A stretch of DNA of 64,000 nucleotides, from the NCBI RefSeq assembly GCF_001610895.1, contig NZ_CP011273.1, positions 3,844,001 through 3,908,000 on the forward strand, given 5' to 3'. This DNA comes from Planctomyces sp. SH-PL62. GTDB taxonomy: Bacteria; Planctomycetota; Planctomycetia; Isosphaerales; Isosphaeraceae. Under the pieces are notes generated by a model that was given only the letters and a program-made list of their open reading frames with translations, did not search any database and was not told the origin of the DNA. How positions within the stretch are numbered: the stretch's first letter is position 1; every line of letters starts with the position of its first letter. A program made the position numbers and the translations under genes. This document shows positions 52,217 through 61,484 of the stretch, piece after piece.

Positions 52217-53617
52217 ATGATCGACAAGTCGCATCGCGGAGGTTTGCGGATCCTGTTCGCCGACGATGAGGCGCACCTCCGCGACCTGATGCAGATGGAA
52301 CTGCCCCGCCTCGGCCACGAGGTCACCGTCTGTCCCGACGGCACCGCCGCCCTGAAGGCCCTCGATCGCGGCAGCTATGACGCAGCCCTGCTCGACATCC
52401 GCATGCCCGGGATCACCGGCATCGAGGTCCTCACGCAGATCAAGCAGATCAGCCCCGACACGCAGGTCATCCTGCTGACCGGCCACGCCACCGTAGACAC
52501 CGCCGTACAGGCGCTCCGGCTGGGCGCGTTCGACTACCTGACCAAGCCTTGCAAATGGGCCGAGCTTGAGGTGCTGCTCAATCGCGTCGCCGAGCGCCGC
52601 GACCTGTCGAACAAGGCGGTCGCCCTGGAGAGCCGACTCAAGGCGGCCGAGGGGGCCCCGCTGATCATCGGCGAGACTCCGGCGATGCAGCAGGTCCGCC
52701 GCCTGATCGAGACCATCGCACCCACCGACGCCACGGTCATGATCCTGGGCGACACCGGCACCGGCAAGGAACTGGTCGCCCGGAACCTCCACGAGCGGAG
52801 CGACCGCTCGCAGCGAGTCTTCATCCCCGTCAACTGCGGCGCTCTGCCCGAGAGCCTCGTCGAGAGCGAGCTGTTCGGGCATCGCAAGGGGGCCTTCACG
52901 GGCGCGGAGTCCAACCGCAAGGGCCTGTTCGAGGTCGCCAACGGCGGCACGCTGTTCCTCGACGAGGTGGGCGAACTGGACAAGAGCGTCCAGGTCAAGC
53001 TCCTCCGGTTCCTCGAATCGGGCGAGATCCGCCGGGTCGGCGAGAACGAGCCGTTTCGCGTGGACGTTCGGGTCGTCTGCGCGACCAACCGCGACCTTCG
53101 CGAGATGGTCTCGAACGACCTGTTCCGCGAGGACCTCTTCTTCCGGCTCAACACCTTCGAGATCATCCTGCCGCCGCTCCGAGAGCGTCGCTACGACATC
53201 CCCGAACTGGCCCGCCACATGCTCTCGCGCTACGCGGCCCGGCGAGGGCTGACCGAGACCTCGATCTCGCCCGAGGCGGTGGAAGTCCTCACGGCGCACG
53301 ACTGGCCCGGCAACATCCGCGAGCTGGCCAACGCCGTCGAGCGAGCCCTGATCCTCGCCGGCAACGGCCCGATCCGGGCCGAACACCTGCCGACCCAGTT
53401 TCCCGCCCGGAACCGCGTCCAGCACGGTTCGGCCCAGCCGATCGCCGCTCCCCATTTCGCCATCCCGGACGGCAACCCCACCCTCCGCGACATCGAGATG
53501 AGCTACATCCAGGTCGTCCTGGAAAAGCATAACGGCAACAAACCGGCCGCCTCCAAGGAGTTGGGGATCAGCCTCAAGACGCTGTACAACAAGATCAATC
53601 AGCTCCAGCAAATGTGA
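52217..53617 (+). CDS. Sigma-54-dependent response regulator (NtrC family)
   Basis: Three domains in order. The receiver has phospho-acceptor D60 (LLDIRMPG). The AAA+ domain has Walker A GDTGTGKE (178-185) and GAFTGA (225-230), the loop that contacts sigma-54. The C-terminal Fis-type helix-turn-helix is KPAASKELGISLKTLYNKI. 466 residues. ATG 52217 follows GGGAGGAAGCC. The kinase gene is upstream, with an intact sigma-54 contact motif, so this pair should switch on sigma-54 promoters; its targets are not evident here. Confidence 0.94.
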   Translation: MIDKSHRGGLRILFADDEAHLRDLMQMELPRLGHEVTVCPDGTAALKALDRGSYDAALLDIRMPGITGIEVLTQIKQISPDTQVILLTGHATVDTAVQALRLGAFDYLTKPCKWAELEVLLNRVAERRDLSNKAVALESRLKAAEGAPLIIGETPAMQQVRRLIETIAPTDATVMILGDTGTGKELVARNLHERSDRSQRVFIPVNCGALPESLVESELFGHRKGAFTGAESNRKGLFEVANGGTLFLDEVGELDKSVQVKLLRFLESGEIRRVGENEPFRVDVRVVCATNRDLREMVSNDLFREDLFFRLNTFEIILPPLRERRYDIPELARHMLSRYAARRGLTETSISPEAVEVLTAHDWPGNIRELANAVERALILAGNGPIRAEHLPTQFPARNRVQHGSAQPIAAPHFAIPDGNPTLRDIEMSYIQVVLEKHNGNKPAASKELGISLKTLYNKINQLQQM

Positions 53618-53718
53618 TCCGGAGCGTCGCGGCCCCCGATTGGTCGTTCCCTTCCGCTCGCCCCCCGCCTACGATGAGGGTTGACGCATCTGTCGGGCAC
53701 GAGCGAAGGGGGTGTACC

Positions 53719-55224
53719 GTGGGTCGTGACTGGCTTCGTCGGGATTTCTTGCGTTCGGCGTCCGTCGCGGGCGCGTCGCTGGGGAGCTGGGAGCTGTTGC
53801 GGGGGATCACGCCGGCGGCCGAGGACGCGAAGGTCCGACCCGACGCCGTGCGGCTCCGACCCGAGATCGAGCCTGTCGTCCGCTGGATCGAGGAGACCCC
53901 TCGCGAGGCGGTTTTCGAGAAGGCCGTCGCCGAGCTGAAGTCCGGGCTCTCGTATCGATCGCTGCTCGGCGGACTATTCCTGGCCGGAGTTCGGAATATC
54001 CAGCCCCGTCCGGTCGGGTTCAAGTTCCATGCGGTGATGGTGATCAACTCGGCCCACTTGCTAGGCCAGTCGGCTCCGACGTCCCAGCGGCTGCTGCCGA
54101 TGTTCTGGGCGCTCGACAACTTCAAGTCGTCCCAGGCGAAGGACGTCGAGGAGGGGGACTGGACCCTCGGGTCTGTGGACGAGGGCCGCGTGCCGAAGCC
54201 GCACCGGGCGAAGGAGGACTTCGTTCGGGCGATGGAGGCCTGGGACGTCGACGGGGCCGACGTGGCCGTCGCGGGCCTCTGCCGAGGCTCCGGGGCCGCC
54301 GAGGCGATGGAACCCTTCTGGCGGATGGCCGTGCGCGATCAGCGCGACATCGGACACAAGCCGATCTTCGCCGCCCAGAGCTGGCGGACCCTCCAGGCGA
54401 TCGGCTGGGAACACGCCGAGCCCGTGCTCCGGTCGCTGGCCTACGGCTTGCTCGACCTGCGCGGCGATCGTCCCGGACCCATCGGCCCCTATGAGGAGAA
54501 CCTCAGGAACGCCGGCGAGATCGGGGCCGACTGGCAGGTCGGCCGCCCGGACCCCGACGCCACCGTCGCGCTCCTGACGATGCTTCGGGAGGCCACGCCG
54601 GAGGCCGCGTCGGCGGAGGTCGTCAAGCTGCTGAAAAGCGGGATCGACCCCGGGTCGATCTGGGACGCCGTGCTCCTGTTCTCCAGCGAATTGATGATGC
54701 GGAACCCCGGGATCATCGCGATCCACGCCACGACGGCCGCCAATTCGCTGCACTACATCTACGGGGCGAGCGGCGACGACACCACGCGCAAGCTCGCCTT
54801 GCTCCAGGCCGTCGGTTGGCAGCCGCTCTACCGCGAGCGGATCAAGTCGCCCAATCCGATCGCCATCGACGCGATCCCGGAAGACGCGCCGGTGTCGACC
54901 GACCTGGAGGCCGTCCAGGGAATCTTCGAGGCCGTCGGCAAGGACCGCGAGCGGGCCGCAGCCGAGACGGTCAGCTTCCTGTCGCGAGGTGGTTCCCCCC
55001 GTGAGCTGTTCGACGCGGCCTCGCGGATGATCTTCCTCAAGGGGACGGACAGCCACGACTACAAGTACGGAGCGGCCGTGTGGGAAGAGGCCCTGCACAC
55101 GACCGACCCGAAATGGCGGCCTCGCCTCGCCGCTGCGGCCATGTACCACCTGCCGGGTGCGAGTCGGCCCGACAGCCCGCTCATGATTCGCGCCCGTGAG
55201 GCGGTCGCGAACGTTCTGGGCTGA
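53719..55224 (+). CDS. Exported helical protein of unknown function
   Basis: A 501-residue protein with a Tat-type leader (LRRDFLRSASVAGASLG). The body is predicted mostly helical with repeated Ala/Leu-rich pairs (EKAVAELKSGLSYRSLLGGLFLAGVR, then EVVKLLKSGIDPGSIWDAVLL), suggesting HEAT-like or TPR-like superhelix, and several Trp and His. GTG 53719 with AAGGGGG six bases upstream is chosen over an ATG at 53674. It lies after the response regulator. I recognise no family. Confidence 0.65.
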   Translation: MGRDWLRRDFLRSASVAGASLGSWELLRGITPAAEDAKVRPDAVRLRPEIEPVVRWIEETPREAVFEKAVAELKSGLSYRSLLGGLFLAGVRNIQPRPVGFKFHAVMVINSAHLLGQSAPTSQRLLPMFWALDNFKSSQAKDVEEGDWTLGSVDEGRVPKPHRAKEDFVRAMEAWDVDGADVAVAGLCRGSGAAEAMEPFWRMAVRDQRDIGHKPIFAAQSWRTLQAIGWEHAEPVLRSLAYGLLDLRGDRPGPIGPYEENLRNAGEIGADWQVGRPDPDATVALLTMLREATPEAASAEVVKLLKSGIDPGSIWDAVLLFSSELMMRNPGIIAIHATTAANSLHYIYGASGDDTTRKLALLQAVGWQPLYRERIKSPNPIAIDAIPEDAPVSTDLEAVQGIFEAVGKDRERAAAETVSFLSRGGSPRELFDAASRMIFLKGTDSHDYKYGAAVWEEALHTTDPKWRPRLAAAAMYHLPGASRPDSPLMIRAREAVANVLG

Positions 55225-55260
55225 CGCCGAACTCGAAAATGCGGGACCGCCGACCGTCCG

Positions 55261-55752
55261 TCAGGCGGATCGGCCGTTCCGCTTCAGTTCCTTGTAAGCC
55301 TCGACGGCCATGCGGTCGCAGGCCTCGTTCTCGGCATGCCCGCGATGGCCCAGGACGTGGGTGACGCGAATCTGGTGACCGGCGAGCAACTCGTCGAGCC
55401 GCTTCCAGAGGTCCACGTTCATCACCGGCTTGAGGACGTTGCCGTCCTTCCGCTGCCAGCCTCGACGCTTCCAGTTGGGCATCCACTCCTTGATGCCCTT
55501 GGCCACATACTGGCTGTCGGTCACCAGTTCGACCTGGCATCGTCGCTTGAGCGAGGCGAGGCCCTCGATGGGGCCCATCAGCTCCATCCGGTTGTTCGTC
55601 GTCTCCCACTCGGCCCCTGAGGCCTCGCGCACCTGGCCGCTGGCGGGGTGCTGGAGGATGTAGGCCCATCCTCCGGGCCCCGGGTTGCCGCTGCAGGCAC
55701 CGTCCGTGAAGAGCTTAACGAGGTCGGCGGGGGCCGAGGCGTCCGGTTCCAT
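55261..55752 (-). CDS. rnhA: Ribonuclease HI
   Basis: Cleaves the RNA strand of RNA-DNA hybrids and removes primers and R-loops. The four catalytic carboxylates are visible: D17 (LFTDGACSGNPG), E57 (NRMEL), D79 (LVTDSQY) and D146 (EACDRMA). 163 residues, normal length, with the basic handle (WKRRGWQRK). The start is ATG 55752; an in-frame extension upstream has no leader or good site. It is followed on the same strand by no close gene; lexA lies upstream. Confidence 0.95.
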   Translation of the reverse strand: MEPDASAPADLVKLFTDGACSGNPGPGGWAYILQHPASGQVREASGAEWETTNNRMELMGPIEGLASLKRRCQVELVTDSQYVAKGIKEWMPNWKRRGWQRKDGNVLKPVMNVDLWKRLDELLAGHQIRVTHVLGHRGHAENEACDRMAVEAYKELKRNGRSA

Positions 55753-55880
55753 AATCGCTGTTCGATCCTTCAAGGGCCGCTCGCGGGTGAGCGGATCGAC
55801 GTGAGCGGGCTCGGGAGACCCCTCCCGGCCGGTCCTTGATGATCGGAACAACGCCGGACGCCGTCAAGTCGACCCGTCGA

Positions 55881-56489
55881 TCAGTATTTGCGGACGACGC
55901 CGACCAGGACGCCCAGGATGTCGACGTGATCACGGAAGATGGGCTTCATGGCCCGGTTGGCCGGCTCCAGCCGCACCCGGCTGCGATCGCGGAAGATTCG
56001 CTTGAGCGTCGCCTCGCCGTCCTCGTCGCGGACGGCGACGATCTGGCCGTCGCGGGCCTGATCCTGCTGCTTGATGATGACGAAGTCGCCGTCGGCGATA
56101 TGCTCCTCGATCATCGAGTCTCCCGTGACCCGGAGCGCGAATTTCGAACCATCCTCGACCCAGTCGGAGAAGGTCAATTCGTCGTCCTGCTCGATCGCCT
56201 CGATCGGCTGGCCCGCGGCGATCCGCCCCACCAGCTTCAGGCCCGCCGCCTGCGGGAGCGTCGCCGGGTCTTCCAGGAGCTGGATCGCCCGAGACATATT
56301 CGGCTCGCGATGGATCAGGCCTTTCTTCTGAAGGGCCTTGAGGTGGCACATCACGCCGTTGGGGCTCTTGATCTGGAAATGGAGCCCGATCTCTCGGACC
56401 GTGGGGCCGTATCCACGTCCCTGAATCTTGCTTCGGATGAAATTGTAGATTTCGCGCTGACGCGCGGTGAGGGAGTCAACATCGGCCAT
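55881..56489 (-). CDS. lexA: LexA repressor
   Basis: SOS repressor that cuts itself when RecA is activated. An N-terminal winged helix (LTARQREIYNFI, SPNGVMCHLKALQKKG) is followed by the S24 domain: cleavage site A92-G93 (RIAAGQP), catalytic S125 (TGDSMIE) and K163 (EATLKRI). 202 residues, normal length. A near-palindrome TCAGTAACTGA lies 80 bases upstream and may be the autoregulatory site. The helix-turn-helix recognition residues differ from E. coli, so the operator is expected to differ. Confidence 0.95.
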   Translation of the reverse strand: MADVDSLTARQREIYNFIRSKIQGRGYGPTVREIGLHFQIKSPNGVMCHLKALQKKGLIHREPNMSRAIQLLEDPATLPQAAGLKLVGRIAAGQPIEAIEQDDELTFSDWVEDGSKFALRVTGDSMIEEHIADGDFVIIKQQDQARDGQIVAVRDEDGEATLKRIFRDRSRVRLEPANRAMKPIFRDHVDILGVLVGVVRKY

Positions 56490-56568
56490 CGAAGGCTCCG
56501 TTCAAGTGATGTCCGGCTTGGGACTGGGAGCCCGCATGCGTTATGGGACAGTCATAGCACACGGACGA

Positions 56569-56579
56569 TCAGTAACTGA
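56569..56579. promoter_or_regulatory. Palindrome between lexA and the PIG-L gene
   Basis: TCAGTAACTGA is a perfect 5+1+5 palindrome in the divergent gap between lexA and the deacetylase gene. It is a candidate LexA site; no second copy was found in the window. Confidence 0.35.
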
Positions 56580-56770
56580 CCCTTTGTGGCTAATGTACAG
56601 CGGTCGTCTAGCGCACGCCAGAACATTTTTCCAGCCGTGTCCCGCAGCCCTGCACAAGATCCTTTCATCGCCACGCAAGATCAAGGAAGGAATTGCCTTA
56701 GAGCTGGATGTCGGTTAATTTCGAGGGCCGTCGTTTTTTCCCACCGCAGGCGTATTCGGATCGATCATCG

Positions 56771-57559
56771 ATGCACACGCAAAAGCACGTCCTCGCCATC
56801 CACGCTCATCCTGACGACGTCGAGTTCCAGTGCGCCGGGACGCTCGCTCTTCTGAAGCAGGCGGGCTATTCGGTCACGATCGCGACGATGACCCCGGGGG
56901 ACTGCGGCAGCGCCGAGCACGATTGCGAGACCATCGCCGCGATCCGTCGCGGCGAGGCCAAGGCGGCGGCCGATCTGATCGAGGCCGACTACGTGTGCCT
57001 GGAGTTCCGGGACCTGTCGATCTTCAACGACGACGAGTCCCGGCGACGGGTGACGGAGGCTCTCCGGAGGATCCGTCCCGACGTGATCCTGACGGCGCCC
57101 CCGGTCGACTACCTCTGCGATCACGAGATGACGAGCCTGCTGGTGCGCGACGCCTGCTTCGCGGCGGGGTGCCCGAATTACGCCACCCGGCAATGGGAGC
57201 CGGCGAAAGCCCTGGATCGGATCCCCCACCTCTACTTCGTCGATGCGCTGGAGGGGATCGATCGCGACGGCCGTCCCGCGCCGGTGGACTTCCACGTGGA
57301 CGTGACCGAGGTCTTCGAGGTCAAGCGGAAGATGCTCGCCTGCCACGCCAGCCAGCGCGACTGGTTGCTGCGGCAGCATGGAATCGACGAGTATCTGGAG
57401 AGCCAGAAGCGCTGGGGTGAGGTTCGGGGGAAGGAGATCGGGGTCGCGAAGGCCGAGGCTTTCCGGCAGTACCAGGGGCATCCTTACCCGCACGACAATC
57501 TGCTGCTGGAGCTGCTCGGGCAGGACGGGCGGGGCGGCCGGGCGGTCGCGAAGCCGTGA
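56771..57559 (+). CDS. PIG-L family deacetylase
   Basis: A zinc-dependent N-acetylglucosaminide deacetylase family, including BshB and MshB. The zinc motif AHPDD is at 12-16, with the rest of the metal site in [18 protein letters not shown] and [11 protein letters not shown] are also family features. 262 residues. ATG 56771 starts just before the conserved [11 protein letters not shown]; an in-frame ATG at 56708 would add 21 residues and has a weak GAGCTGG before it. It diverges from lexA. The substrate, possibly a thiol-precursor or glycan, is unknown. Confidence 0.85.
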   Translation: MHTQKHVLAIHAHPDDVEFQCAGTLALLKQAGYSVTIATMTPGDCGSAEHDCETIAAIRRGEAKAAADLIEADYVCLEFRDLSIFNDDESRRRVTEALRRIRPDVILTAPPVDYLCDHEMTSLLVRDACFAAGCPNYATRQWEPAKALDRIPHLYFVDALEGIDRDGRPAPVDFHVDVTEVFEVKRKMLACHASQRDWLLRQHGIDEYLESQKRWGEVRGKEIGVAKAEAFRQYQGHPYPHDNLLLELLGQDGRGGRAVAKP

Positions 57560-57574
57560 GCCGGCCGCCACGGG

Positions 57575-58420
57575 TCAGGGGGTGGTGTAGTCGATCAGCT
57601 GCGCGATCAGGCTCTTGAGGTCGCGCCGGTGGACGATCCGGTCGATGAAGCCGTGCTTGAGATGGAACTCGCTGGTCTGGAATCCCTCGGGGAGCTGGAC
57701 GCGGACCGTCTGCTCGATGACGCGGGGCCCGGCAAAGCCGATGAGGGCCTTGGGCTCGGCGATGATGATGTCGCCGAGCGAGGCGAAGCTCGCGGCGACG
57801 CCCCCCATCGTCGGATGGGTCAGGACGCTGATGAACAGGCCGCCGGCCGATCGATAGCGGCCCAGGGCGGTGGAGACCTTGGCCATCTGCATCAGGGAGT
57901 AGATCCCTTCGTGCATTCGGGCGCCGCCGCCGGAACCGGAGACGATCACGAGCGGGAGCTTCTGGCGGGTGGCTTCCTCGACGGCTCGAGTCAGCTTCTC
58001 GCCGACGACCGAGCCCATGCTCCCCATGATGAAGCCGCTGTCGGTGATGCCGAAGACGATGCGGCGGCCCTTGATGAAGCCCTGGCCCACGAGAGCGGCC
58101 TCGTTGAGCCCGGTGCGGGCCTGCTCGGCCCGGACGCGTTCGGGGTAGGGGCGGCGGTCGTCGAACTCCAGGGGGTCGGCGGGCTGGAGGTCGGGGAACC
58201 AGTTCTCGAACGTGTCCTGGTCGAGGAGCTGACGGATCCGCTCGACGGCCGTCAGGGCCATATGGTGGTTGCATTCCGGGCAGACGCTCAGGTTCTGCTC
58301 AACCTGCTTGCGGAAGAGCGTCGCGCCGCAGCCGTCGCAGCGCATCCAGACGCCTTCCGGGACGCGCTTCGCTTCGAAGTGGCCATGCCAGGCGTGAAGG
58401 GGTCCTCCTTTGGCGGCCAT
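57575..58420 (-). CDS. accD: Acetyl-CoA carboxylase carboxyltransferase subunit beta
   Basis: With AccA, transfers the carboxyl group from biotin to acetyl-CoA, forming malonyl-CoA in fatty-acid synthesis. The N-terminal zinc ribbon is C28, C31, C47 and C50. The crotonase-like core has [12 protein letters not shown] and [13 protein letters not shown]. 281 residues, normal length. The downstream convergent gene is PIG-L. Upstream on the same strand is a histidine-phosphatase-like gene, 100 bases away. Confidence 0.95.
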   Translation of the reverse strand: MAAKGGPLHAWHGHFEAKRVPEGVWMRCDGCGATLFRKQVEQNLSVCPECNHHMALTAVERIRQLLDQDTFENWFPDLQPADPLEFDDRRPYPERVRAEQARTGLNEAALVGQGFIKGRRIVFGITDSGFIMGSMGSVVGEKLTRAVEEATRQKLPLVIVSGSGGGARMHEGIYSLMQMAKVSTALGRYRSAGGLFISVLTHPTMGGVAASFASLGDIIIAEPKALIGFAGPRVIEQTVRVQLPEGFQTSEFHLKHGFIDRIVHRRDLKSLIAQLIDYTTP

Positions 58421-58520
58421 GGGCGATCTGACTCCTGAGTGGATCTGAAGGTCTTACCGCGCACCCGCCATGCGCCTTGTCGCGCGGGACGTCCCACACT
58501 TTCCGGGCGGGGCGATCTTG

Positions 58521-59132
58521 TCAAGAGGAGCCGGGGCCGCCGAGGAAGTCGGCGGGGACCTCGATGCATTCAAATCCGCAGCAGGGGAGGAATTCATCGA
58601 GCTGGAGCCGGGGCACGCGTTTCAGGTATCCGGCGATCAGCCGTCCGATCGGCTCGCCGGCGACGAGTCCGAAGGCCTCGTCGGGGTGGCGACGGAAGAG
58701 GGGGCGGAAGGCTCCTCGAATCCGTTCCATGGCCTCCTCGATCGTTTCGCCCTGAGGGGGGCGGATGGTCCTGGGGTCGTCGATCCACTGGCGGAAGAGT
58801 TTGATGTTGCGTCGTCGGATCTCCTCGATCTGGAGGCCCTGCCAGAGCCCTTGATCGAGGTTCCGGAAGTCGTCGATCCGCTTGGGACGCAGTCCCAGCG
58901 CCTTGCCGACGATTTCGGCGGTGCGCACCACACTCTCGCCGGGCCCACAGTAGAGCGCGGAGAGGCGGGTCTGATCCTCGCGCACGGCCAGACGTTCCGC
59001 CAGCTCGACGACTTCGGTGCGTCCCTGGTCGCTCAGCGGGATGTCGAGCACGCCTTGCACCCGGTTCTGCTCGTCGTAGAGCGTGGCGCCGGGGCGGATC
59101 AGTAGAACCTGCGATGACATCGACACGGCCAT
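58521..59132 (-). CDS. Histidine phosphatase superfamily pseudoenzyme
   Basis: A 203-residue protein with the histidine phosphatase fold (RVQGVLDIPLSDQGR, then TAEIVGKALGL). The catalytic residues appear lost: the RHG motif is RPG (LLIRPGATL); the SPLxRA arginine is Ser (CGPGESVVRTA); the catalytic acid region is NLDQGLWQG rather than E..GLWEG; and the second His (VSHGG) is Gly (VAGEP). It therefore is probably not an enzyme of that kind. It precedes accD on the same strand, which suggests a regulatory or scaffolding role near fatty-acid synthesis (inference). ATG 59132 is one of two close starts (59120). Confidence 0.75.
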   Translation of the reverse strand: MAVSMSSQVLLIRPGATLYDEQNRVQGVLDIPLSDQGRTEVVELAERLAVREDQTRLSALYCGPGESVVRTAEIVGKALGLRPKRIDDFRNLDQGLWQGLQIEEIRRRNIKLFRQWIDDPRTIRPPQGETIEEAMERIRGAFRPLFRRHPDEAFGLVAGEPIGRLIAGYLKRVPRLQLDEFLPCCGFECIEVPADFLGGPGSS

Positions 59133-59295
59133 CGTTTCTCGTCGAGATCGGCCTCGGCGTATTCGAGCACCGCCCCGTTGCGGCGGCGTCTCGCCCAGGT
59201 CGATCCCTCCTTGCACCTTTCAGTTGAGCCGGATTTCCACCCCAGGGTCACGATCTTGGCTCGCCGCGACAGGCCGAGGCGGAGGGGCGATCCCC

Positions 59296-59339
59296 TTCTC
59301 GAATCGGCGTCGCTTGATTCTCGAATCGGCGTCGCTTGA
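59296..59339. repeat. Perfect 22-base tandem duplication
   Basis: A 22-base unit beginning TTCTCGAATCGGCGTC occurs twice in a row (59296-59317, 59318-59339) in the 433-base divergent gap 59133-59565. No gene is seen in the gap. Confidence 0.6.
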
Positions 59340-59565
59340 TTTCGCGAAGAAGGAAGAGGCAGGACGGTCGGGAGCTTGGGCGGTGGATCCGATTGGTCGA
59401 ACGATTCGGAAATCGAACCGATGCGATCGGGGGATGCGCCTTGGTTGACGGAGGATCAGGCCGCATCGTATGGTCTCGTTCTACCATTTTTGAACGGGCC
59501 TGACAAGATTTCGAATCGCCAGAGCGGCGAAGCGCGTCGGTCGGCCGTCGGGAGGGGAGAGCGCC

Positions 59566-61338
59566 ATGAATCGGCTCTATGCGACGTGCCTCGTCCTGAT
59601 GCTGGGACCTGCAGTCCTCGCGGGCCAACCTGCGGAGGAAGACGACACTCTGGCCGCTGTCTTCGACGCCCATCTGAAGGAGTCGTTTCGTCGCGAGCCT
59701 CTGTCCGCGACGAGGCTGGGCGAGCATGCCTACGACGATCGGCTCGACGACGTTTCGCCCGAGGCGAGGCGGTCGAACCTGGAGTTCCTCCGCGAGACGC
59801 TCCGAAAGCTGTCGAGCGAGGTCCGGCCTGACAAGCTCTCCGACGCGGGAAAGGTCGATTACGACGTCTTCCGGAGGCACCTTGAAGGGGCGATCTGGAG
59901 CCGTGAGACGTTCGATCCGTTCCGGGACGATCCGCGAATCTACGGCGATTACGTCGCCGAGAGCGTCTATCTGCTGCTGACGCAGTCGTCCCTGCCGCGC
60001 GAGGTGAATCGGCGGAACGCCCTCAAACGGATGGATCAGATTCCGCGCGTCCTGGAGACGGCCCGCGTGACGATCGGCCCCTCACCTCGGGTCAAGGTCG
60101 AGACCGCGATCCGCCAGACCGAGGGGGCGGTGGCCTTCTACAAGACGGATGTGTTTCGGCTCGCCGGCGACGAGCCGGGGGAGGGGGGGTTCGCCGGTCC
60201 CGCCGCGAAGGTGGTCGACGCCCTTGGGGGACACCTCGCGTTCTTGAAGGACGAGGTCCTCCCCAGGAGCCACGAGGACTGGCGGATCGGCCGCGACAAG
60301 TTCGTGAAGAAGCTCGATTACGAGCTCGACGCGGGCCTGTCCGCCGACGAGATTCTCGCCGAGGCCGAACGCGAGGCGTCCCGCGTCGAATCGGAGATGG
60401 CCGTTCTCGCTCGGCAGCTCTGGGCGGTGTCTTTCCCGGGCGAGGTCGTCCCTCCCGATGACGACGCGGGCCGTCGAGCGATGATCCGTCGCGTGCTCGC
60501 CAGGATCGGCGACGACCACGGCACCGCCGAGACCCTGGTGGCGGACGCCCGATCGACCGTCCAGGAGATCCGGAAATTCATCACGGAACGCAAGATCCTG
60601 GCCCTGCCGGAGCCCGACCAGCTCCGGATCATCGAGATGCCCGAGTTCTTGCGGGGGAACTCCGTCGCCTATCTCAATCCCGCGCCGCCGCTCGACGCCC
60701 GGGGGTCGAGCGAGTACGCGATCAGCCCGCCGCCTTCCGATTGGAGTCCCGCCCGGGCCGAGAGCTTCCTCCACGAATACAACCGGGCGATGCTCAAGAT
60801 CTTGACCGTCCACGAGGCCTATCCCGGTCATTATGTCCAGCTGGAATACAGCAATCGCTGTCCCAGCCTGATCCGTCGCGTCCTCTCGTCCGGGACGTTC
60901 GCCGAGGGCTGGGCGGTGTACACGGAGCAGATGATGCTCGATCAGGGATTCGGGGCCGGCGATCTCGTGCTTCGGCTCCAGCAACTCAAGTTTTATCTTC
61001 GGGCCGTGGTCAACGCGATCCTCGATTCGGAGATGCACCGCGGCGGGATGACCGACGACCAGGCGCGCGAGCTGCTCGTCGGCCGGGCGTTCCAGACCGA
61101 GGGGGAAGCCGAGGGGAAGATCATCCGGTCCAAGCAGTCGTCCTGCCAGCTCTCGACCTACTTCGTGGGCCGTACGGCGTTCACCCGCCTCCGCCGCTCG
61201 ATCCAGCGCGAGCAGGGCGAACGGTTCGACCTGGCCGCATATCATGAAGCCGTGCTTTCCGAGGGAACTCTTCCGGTTAAGCACCTTCCTCAGCTCGTGC
61301 GGACGAGGCTCGGCCTCGCACCCGAAGAAATTCGCTGA
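59566..61338 (+). CDS. Exported DUF885 family peptidase-like protein
   Basis: A 590-residue protein with a signal peptide (LYATCLVLMLGPAVLAG). DUF885 proteins are zinc-dependent peptidases with an M3/M32-like helical fold. The zinc motif is HEAYPGH at 416-422, with a supporting EGWAVYTEQM motif at about 446 that supplies the third ligand. The remainder is mostly helical. Length matches the family. A strong terminator for the convergent gene follows its stop. Confidence 0.85.
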   Translation: MNRLYATCLVLMLGPAVLAGQPAEEDDTLAAVFDAHLKESFRREPLSATRLGEHAYDDRLDDVSPEARRSNLEFLRETLRKLSSEVRPDKLSDAGKVDYDVFRRHLEGAIWSRETFDPFRDDPRIYGDYVAESVYLLLTQSSLPREVNRRNALKRMDQIPRVLETARVTIGPSPRVKVETAIRQTEGAVAFYKTDVFRLAGDEPGEGGFAGPAAKVVDALGGHLAFLKDEVLPRSHEDWRIGRDKFVKKLDYELDAGLSADEILAEAEREASRVESEMAVLARQLWAVSFPGEVVPPDDDAGRRAMIRRVLARIGDDHGTAETLVADARSTVQEIRKFITERKILALPEPDQLRIIEMPEFLRGNSVAYLNPAPPLDARGSSEYAISPPPSDWSPARAESFLHEYNRAMLKILTVHEAYPGHYVQLEYSNRCPSLIRRVLSSGTFAEGWAVYTEQMMLDQGFGAGDLVLRLQQLKFYLRAVVNAILDSEMHRGGMTDDQARELLVGRAFQTEGEAEGKIIRSKQSSCQLSTYFVGRTAFTRLRRSIQREQGERFDLAAYHEAVLSEGTLPVKHLPQLVRTRLGLAPEEIR

Positions 61339-61411
61339 AACACCTGCCGGGTCGTTCCAGATCGGGCTTTTCAGCAAGCCGCCGAGGCGTCCGAAGATGT
61401 GAATAAGAAAA

Positions 61412-61447
61412 GGCCCCGCTCGCGACGAATACGTCGCGAGCGGGGCC
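61412..61447 (-). terminator. Strong rho-independent terminator
   Basis: A perfect 16-base stem (61412-61427 with 61432-61447) around a 4-base loop. On the minus strand it is followed by TTTTCTTATT, ending the 61485-62618 gene. Confidence 0.85.
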
Positions 61448-61484
61448 TGATTGGAAGATCGACCGAGTTCCGGCGCTGAGAGCG

